64,000 bases of DNA from Scleroderma bovista (taxonomy: Eukaryota; Basidiomycota; Agaricomycetes; Boletales; Sclerodermataceae): assembly GCA_037178675.1 (NCBI GenBank), contig JAYMGJ010000277.1, forward strand, positions 99,622-163,621, written 5' to 3'. Position numbers and translations under genes: made by a program. This document shows, in pieces, positions 58,338 to 64,000 of the stretch (the stretch's first letter is position 1; every line of letters starts with the position of its first letter). The notes under the pieces were generated by a model that did not search any database, was not told where the DNA came from, and was given only the letters and a program-made list of their open reading frames with translations.

Positions 58338-58865
58338 AGAGCTGCTGAATGCAGGTGTAGACTTGGGTAATAGCCTCTGTTTGTAAATACATCATCGTGC
58401 CATACGGCGACGTCCACACGTCAGCTCACCTGCAGCCACACAACCCCAACGGACAACACTTGCCTTAGCCTGAGCGGCTTCAAGCAAATGAGCCAGACTG
58501 CCAAACTGCCTCTAGATCATACTGACGCATACCAAGACAACAACTTGGTTATGTATGATTCAGATGAACGAGTACCAGTCAGCCGAGATTGCCATGGAAA
58601 GCCCTGTATCACTTGTCGTTCCGAAATCGCTTGTTTTTAGTCCTCTCGACGTTCCTCATGACCACAGGCTATAACGGGTTTCTTCTCCATGAAGCCTTAG
58701 TTCACGACGCTTATCTACATAAGTATGAAGTCCCACTCCGAAAGTATCCAAGACGACAATAATTTGTGTACATAACGTGTACAACCCCGAGGACCTGGCT
58801 TAACAACCGTAATGTGTGTTTATCCATCCATGTAGCCTGCTGACCCTCGCGAATAGGTTATCGTT

Positions 58866-59299
58866 TTAATTGTCCACGATGGTTGCGAAGTTAGCTGCGA
58901 ACATCTGGCCCCCGCGCTCGAAGTACTTGACAGACTCAGCACCGACAACCCGGCGGTACTCCTCGCTCATGAAGACAGCCATGAGATCCTCGAACGAGGC
59001 TGCCTCGAAGGTAGCCATCGCGTCGAAGGGCGCGATGACGAGACCGTGCTCGGCCATAGCCTGGCTCACCATCTCATTAGCATGAGCCTGTTACAGATCG
59101 GCGTCAGCGCCATCTTTTTGAACCATATCGGAAACCTGCTCACCTGCTCATACTTGAGGATCTTCCCTTTGACAATGTCAAGCGAGTTGAAGAGCTTGGG
59201 GTGCTCGTTAAGCCAGAAGTTGTCGAACTCCTCCTTGGAGACGCCTTCTTTGCGCTTGAAGCTGCCAGTGATGCGGACGCGGTCGGTACGGAGAGACAT
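58866..59299 (-). CDS. EthD-domain protein, intact, two exons
   Basis: Small protein of the EthD-like alpha/beta-barrel fold, a ferredoxin-like family often found with polyketide or degradation enzymes; the reaction here is unknown. Exon 1 59144-59299 begins MSLRTDRVRITGSFKRKEGV and contains the signature FDNFWLNEHPKLF (sx-x-W...H-P pattern), ending ILKYEQ. A 56-bp intron (59088-59143) leads to exon 2 58866-59087, AHANEMVSQAMAEHGLVIAP, FDAMATFEAASFEDLMAVFM, YRRVVGAESVKYFERG and end IVDN. Total 125 aa, the expected length. An upstream in-frame Met at 59392 would add an unlikely leader. It lies downstream of the WD40 gene on the same strand. Confidence 0.9.
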
Positions 59300-60345
59300 T
59301 ATGTCGTGTGGATGATATGTCGTCGTGAAAGAACTGTAAGTGGGACGTGAGTGGGCGACGAGACATGAAAGGGGGATAGAGCTACAACTCACATGAGTTG
59401 ATCGTGAAAAGGAACTTGGTAATTGACAGAGGTGAGTGAGACTCGCTGAGGACTAGATGGTGAACGTGCGGGGTTTATATACTCATTCCGCTCCGCTGTT
59501 GTCGTGAGATGGGAACCAACGAGTGATGGCATTATTGTCAGGGCCTGCGCTCAGCCTCAACAAGATTGTTGGCATCAACCATTGATGGGTATGGAAATTT
59601 GAATGGCGATCTTGCACGAAAGCACAGGTTCCCGTGGACCATGATTGGTGTCGGATTCATAGCATGAATACACAAATAGTAGTAGATGCCTCAAGTTAGA
59701 CAGGGGATGGACAGGTACGGATTCGGAGATTGTTAGTCGACAGATGAAATGGTGAAGCCAGTGATGGCAACTGCATAGCGTATCAATCTCATCAAAAGCT
59801 GCAAACCGAAGCAGTGCATAGGATGTACAGCAAGATGACTACATACACAATGATGTGCCGTGCGAAGTTGAGCCAGGGCTGTGTACATATGCGTGAATGC
59901 TTGCATCAAGCTCTGGAAGGTAACAAGGTGTTGGGACAAATGATGTTCGATCCAAGCATACGCATGAGGCGCAAATGAGTATTTAGCACCCCGAATGTTG
60001 ATGGTCTCCGACTCTCCGTCCATGTACCCACATTTTTCAACACGAAGTCCGTGAACTTATATGCTTGTAGGTCAAAATTGTTATAATGTGCCTGTAGGCT
60101 GAAATACAATACTTGTTAGTAAGGATACATTCGGCGAGAGCGCTACAAAGCATTTGGATAGCAAAGTACGTGGCTGAAGCTCTGGGTATCCATCGATCAG
60201 AAAGAGAAGAGAAGAGAACAACCTGGTAGAAGTCCATGGATGTGGACAAAATGTGGTAGAACGTGATTCCAGGCTAAGTTGTGTCGGGATGTGCATTTTC
60301 ACGTGTAATGGGACCAAAGAACTTGGATCTAAGTGCTGTAATCAC
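59300..60345. other. Non-coding spacer of duplication copy 2
   Basis: About 1 kb, includes the EthD promoter on its left. Homologous to 55920-56745. No frame is conserved between the copies, so no gene is called. Confidence 0.5.
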
Positions 60346-60348
60346 GAG

Positions 60349-62025
60349 TCACCGAAAGAGTGCAGTACCAAGCCGAGGCAATTCACCTGCGAAACAACCG
60401 AATACAAGGTTCCGACTATCATCGGACCATCTTCCTTCGCTCTCAGCACTCGAAGTTTCGGCCTGCGAAGGAGTACGCTGAACGTTCATTAGACATATAT
60501 GTATATAATACAAAGGTTGTGAAACACCCACCTGACGTGATGCCGTTTCAATGCGAAGTTGCTGTTGTGTTTGCCTTGATATTTCATGAGAGGCGACAAC
60601 TAGAGGCTACAAGGCAGTTAAATCATGAGTGGATATCCAATGCCCAGCCTTACCCTTTTGTCTCGCGCAGGGCATGCAGGTTCAGGTGACCTTCGTTCTT
60701 CCGCTTGCACATTCTGTGGTCGTTTGTTCCTCTTCTTAAAGGGCCATGAAATCCGGCGCCTTTCCCGCTGCTGAGAGTCCGGATTTTGGGGCGCAGGGCT
60801 ATCTTCTCTCCTCGAACAAGGTGGTGGTGAAGCAAAAAACTGCAGTGTTCCAGTAAATTTGCATGAGAACTATTGCCACAAGAGTGAAAGAGTTTGTACA
60901 TCTGACTCCGAGTCTCTCCCTGCATGGGTAGGATCGTTCACGTCTTGTTGCGAATCCGTCGGACGTTCCGTGGCTGGTTGCTGAAGATCGCTATCTGAGA
61001 ATACGATGAACACGATACTGAAGTCAACTTACATCCATAATGGACGATGAGTCTATAGATCGGGACTTTCCAATGCATCAGGAACAGATCGAAATGACAA
61101 AGGAATACCTTACCTCTCCCGCATTTTTCAAAAGATTGATGGAAAGTTTCGTATCAGGCAACACATAGGTAAGATACCGGCTGTCAGAAGAAAATGCAAA
61201 TGGACCGCTATCATCCAGGACCGTCACGACTTCCCGAGTAATAGTCGACCAAACGTGAGTTTTGCCGTTATCGGAGGAATTGGCTACCAAGGTTCCGTCA
61301 GGGGAGCACATGGTTTCGATTGGGATTTCTTCGTAGTCCAATACGAGAACTTCATCTTCGAAATCCTCCTTGCCGACATCCCAAACCACTACGCTGTCAC
61401 TTCCACTGCCAAAGAAGACTTTGCTCGCATCGGGTGAAAATGCGGCGGTCAACAACATGGGGGGCATGCGTGGCTTCAAGTTGACTTCGGATATCAGTCG
61501 ACAATTCTCAACGTCATAAAGATGCAGCATATGAAAATGAACGGAGACCAATCTTGTGCCGTCAGGAGAGAATGCAAGCGTGAGGTAGGCGTCTACCACG
61601 ACATGCGCCTCTCGTATGACCTCTAGGGTTTCCAGACGCCAGAGCAACAGCTCCCCGTTCTTGGTTATGCTTGCAGCAGTTTTCTTGTCTGGAAGGGAGG
61701 TGACCCTGCAGACAGCCCCTTCATGTGCAGTGAACGCCTCGCCAATGGGCTCTCCTGTCCGAGCGTCCCACTGACGAACAGTCGCATCATGCGCCGAACT
61801 AAGGATCACATCCTCAGTTACGAAGCGGACGTGGGTGATGATGCATTCTTCCTTATGGCCACGAATAGGGCCGAGCAGAAGATTGCCCGAAGACGCATCC
61901 CAGATGTGGAGAGTTCCGTTAACAGTTCCGCCGGCTATAAGTGCTCCGGAAGGCGAATAAGCTAGACAGAAGAATCCGTGTCGTGGACCAGTCCCCTGTC
62001 CTTGCTGAGGTCGTCCGCTGGGCAT
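60349..62025 (-). CDS. WD40-repeat protein with disordered basic tail
   Basis: Beta-propeller scaffold of the abundant Agaricomycete WD40 type. Exon 1 ends at 61114; the likely start is 62025 (MPSGRPQQGQGTGPRHGFFC), with an in-frame Met at 62067. Repeats show LAYSPSGALIAGGTVNGTLH, IWDASSGNLLLGPIRGHKEE, DATVRQWDARTGEPIGEAFT, LAFSPDGTRLVSVHFH, AAFSPDASKVFFGSGSDS, VVVWDVGKEDF and HVWSTITREVVTVLDDSG, about six blades. A 33-nt mini-exon encodes SRSIDSSSIMD. Tail exons follow: QPATERPTDSQQDVNDPTHA, PPPCSRREDSPAPQNPDS with a basic RRRISWPFKKRNKRP, VVASHEISRQTQQQLRIETA, and RTPSQAETSSAESEGRW ending ELPRLGTALFR at 60349. Partners are unknown. All exons look open. Tail exon borders are inferred from comparing three copies. 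Confidence 0.78.
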
Positions 62026-62069
62026 GGAGGGATCGAAGGGGAAAGCAGGAAGTATGGCTGACAACAAAC

Positions 62070-62915
62070 TTTATGGCTCAGGGCCCTGGCCGATTGTAGC
62101 GCTTCTGGAAATTTTATGCACAGGAGTTCATAGGAGGACAACGCAACACTGCTCGGACTTTGATAGTAGATGCATGGCTTCACAGCAGGATACCTGATGG
62201 AAAACAAGCCTCAAGGCCTCAACGACCAATGACCGTTTGTTGGGATGTGCTTGGTGCTGTGGATCCACATATGGAAAAGCGTGGAAAGCGAGGCAGTCTG
62301 AACGAAATGCCTCAGTCAGGGGGAATGGCCCACCATCAGTGCAAGGTCGATGAATGCATCGGACCTTGGTGGGACAACTAGCTGCTGTCAGCCCTATCAA
62401 TCCATCAGAAGTGGTAGATCGAAGCAGTGCATCATGACGACGGTGTACAGACGTCAGTTGAGCTAGGGGCCTAGTAGAGCGTACATACGCTTGCACCCAA
62501 CCAGCGGGAGACCAGTGAAGACCCATGACAACAGTAAAAACTTATGCACGAGTGCATCAGAACACTATCAGAACTGCTCGCGCATACATTGAATGTGCCT
62601 GTAATCCGAAATACACTGTATGTCGACAAGAAAAATTGACAGATACAGAAGGGGACGGGGTGTGTGCAGCTTCATGTAGATATGGGTGACAATGATACAC
62701 TAGGTGCGAGAGTTGGAAAGCATTTGGATAGCAAGGTAGTGTGGCTTAAGTGCCGGGTATTCATCGATCGGAAAGAGAAGGGAGTGGCCTGGTACACGTC
62801 CATTGGACGTGGACAAAATGTAGTAAACGTGATTGCAGGCTAAGGTGTGTTGGAATGTGCATCTTCACGTGTAATGGAACCAGTATGGAACCTCGATCTA
62901 AGTGCTGTCATCACG
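62070..62915. other. Spacer between WD40 genes 2 and 3
   Basis: Includes the promoter of WD40 gene 2. The right part (62380-62640) is a diverged copy of the spacer seen at 56220-56380 and 59760-59920. No EthD copy is present, unlike in the first two units. Confidence 0.5.
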
Positions 62916-62917
62916 AG

Positions 62918-64000
62918 TCAGCGAGGGAGCGCAGTACCAAGTTGAAGCATTTCACCTGCGAAACAGCTGAACCCAAGGCTCTCGCCGTCCTCGGACTTGT
63001 TATCTCCGCTGTCAGCACTCGACGTTCCAGTACGCGACGGACCGCGCTGCAATTATATCAGGAATGTAAATAGAGTAAGAGTGTAAAACACCTACCGACA
63101 AATTAATGTCTTGTTTCTTCCATGTTTGCCTTGAAGCCTCATAAGAGGCGACAACTAAAGGCTACAATGCAGTCAGAGTCGATATGATGATATTCAACGC
63201 ACAGCCTTACATTCCTGCCTCGGGCAGCGAATATAAGTCCTGATGTTTTTCGTTCTTTCGCTTGCATATTTTGCGATCGTTTGCTTCTCTTAAAAAGTCG
63301 TGAAAAACGGCGGTTTTCCCGCAATCGGGAATCCGGATTTTGTGGCACAGGACTATCTGCTCTCCCCGGACCAGGTGGTGGCGAAGGTGGCGAAGCGAAA
63401 AACTACGATGCTCAGTAGATTTGCATGAAGCGTTTACCACAGTAAAATCATTCGTACATCTGAGTCTGAGTCTCTTTCTGCATGAGGATCGCTTAACTGG
63501 TTCGCGTCTGGTGAGTCCATCGGATGAAGTTCCATGGCTGGGCGCTTCAGATCGTCAGCTATAAATACCATGAACATGATGTTCAAAATGACCTACATCC
63601 AGAACAGATAACGAGTCTACAGATCGGGACTTTCCAATTATCAGGACCAGATACAAACGACAAATGAAAAGCTTACCTTTTTTACAATTTTCAAAGGGTT
63701 GACCGAAAGTTCCGTACCATGCAGCACATAAGTAAGGCACTGGCTGTCAGGCGAAAATATGAATGGACCCCCATTACGCAAGACCATCACGAGTTCCCGA
63801 GTAGTAGTCGACCAAACACATATTTTGCGGTAATCGGTAGCGGCAACCAGAGTTCCATCCGGGGTGCAGATTGTTTCTCCCAATACATCGTCAGAACCCG
63901 ATACGAGAACCTCGCTTTCAAATTCCTCCTTGCCAACGTCCCAAACTACTACGCTGCTACTTCCGCTGCCGAAGAAGACTTTGCTCGCATCAGGTGAAAA
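62918..64000 (-). CDS. WD40-repeat protein, third copy, 5' end beyond window edge
   Basis: Paralog of the gene at 60349-62025. From the right edge: FSPDASKVFFGSGSSSVVVW, CTPDGTLVAATDYRKICVWS, FIFSPDSQCLTYVLHGTELS, VNPLKIVKK, then a GTAAGC donor (about 63677), the mini-exon SRSVDSLSVLD, then RPAMELHPMDSPDANQLSDP, PPGPGRADSPVPQNPDSR with RRFSRLFKRSKRSQNM, VVASYEASRQTWKKQDINLS, and RTGTSSADSGDNKSEDGES ending EMLQLGTALPR at 62918. Frames are open in the visible part. The mini-exon ends SLSVLD, the same residues at which the chimeric copy at 57432 joins its SR-rich exon. Confidence 0.75.

Larger units (their letters stand above)
58520..61040. repeat. Segmental duplication, copy 2
   Basis: Paralog of 53485-57440. 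Holds the intact EthD gene, the uninterrupted transposon target site (about 58730-58745, GTCCCACTCCGAAAGTATCC) and the tail exons of the WD40 gene. Left border is near TGACGCATACCAAG (58524; 53494 in copy 1). Confidence 0.85.

Overview
The window looks like nuclear DNA of a filamentous basidiomycete, most likely an Agaricomycete. The genes carry many short (about 50-75 bp) GT-AG introns. The recognisable families are typical of that group: Plavaka transposases, a Ty1/copia element, a motor-domain chitin synthase, a sacsin-like ATPase, and WD40 proteins with disordered tails. I cannot name the genus.

Layout. 1-2.74 kb: the 5' two thirds of a seemingly intact Plavaka transposase gene (minus strand), ending beside 2.76-5.65 kb, a dead class V-type chitin synthase (nonsense codon, internal deletion, frameshift, lost catalytic half). 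6.35-7.23 kb: an F-box-like gene. 7.79-13.31 kb: a complete but inactivated Ty1/copia retrotransposon with 487-bp LTRs and a GGGTG target duplication. 13.3-14.1 kb: AT-rich DNA with a tRNA-like (SINE-like) sequence. 14.16-15.78 kb: a five-exon gene with an RG-rich C-terminus. 16.4-19.3 kb: a graveyard with a broken Ras gene, a broken conserved protein and a roughly 230-bp repeat family. 19.4-22.99 kb: a second Plavaka transposase, divergent from a seven-exon DUF6698-like gene (23.5-24.95 kb). 25.9-32.1 kb: a large gene joining an N-terminal sacsin-type ATPase to a C-terminal HEIAH zinc-peptidase motif. 32.8-35.7 kb: transposon debris.

36-41.5 kb is repeat-dominated: about 2.2 kb of a 17-bp minisatellite that is open in all three forward frames, ten copies of a 159/170-bp satellite, and five copies of a roughly 76-bp repeat. 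43.7-46.0 kb: an M17 leucine aminopeptidase gene. 46.4-47.2 kb: a single-exon gene of unknown function. 48.0-53.3 kb: two tandem paralogous membrane-protein genes, one almost stripped of CpG. 53.5-64 kb: a tandem segmental duplication of an EthD-domain gene plus a WD40 gene. One EthD copy is dead; one WD40 copy has had its propeller replaced by an SR-rich exon; a 1,735-bp transposon sits in copy 1, while copy 2 preserves the empty site.

A theme across unrelated repeats is CpG decay. All seven LTR differences are CpG transitions, both in-frame stops in the copia polyprotein are CGA to TGA, the minisatellite varies mainly at its two CpGs, and one paralog has 3 CpG in about 1.2 kb. This fits cytosine methylation and deamination acting on repeats. 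Family names were recalled, not searched.
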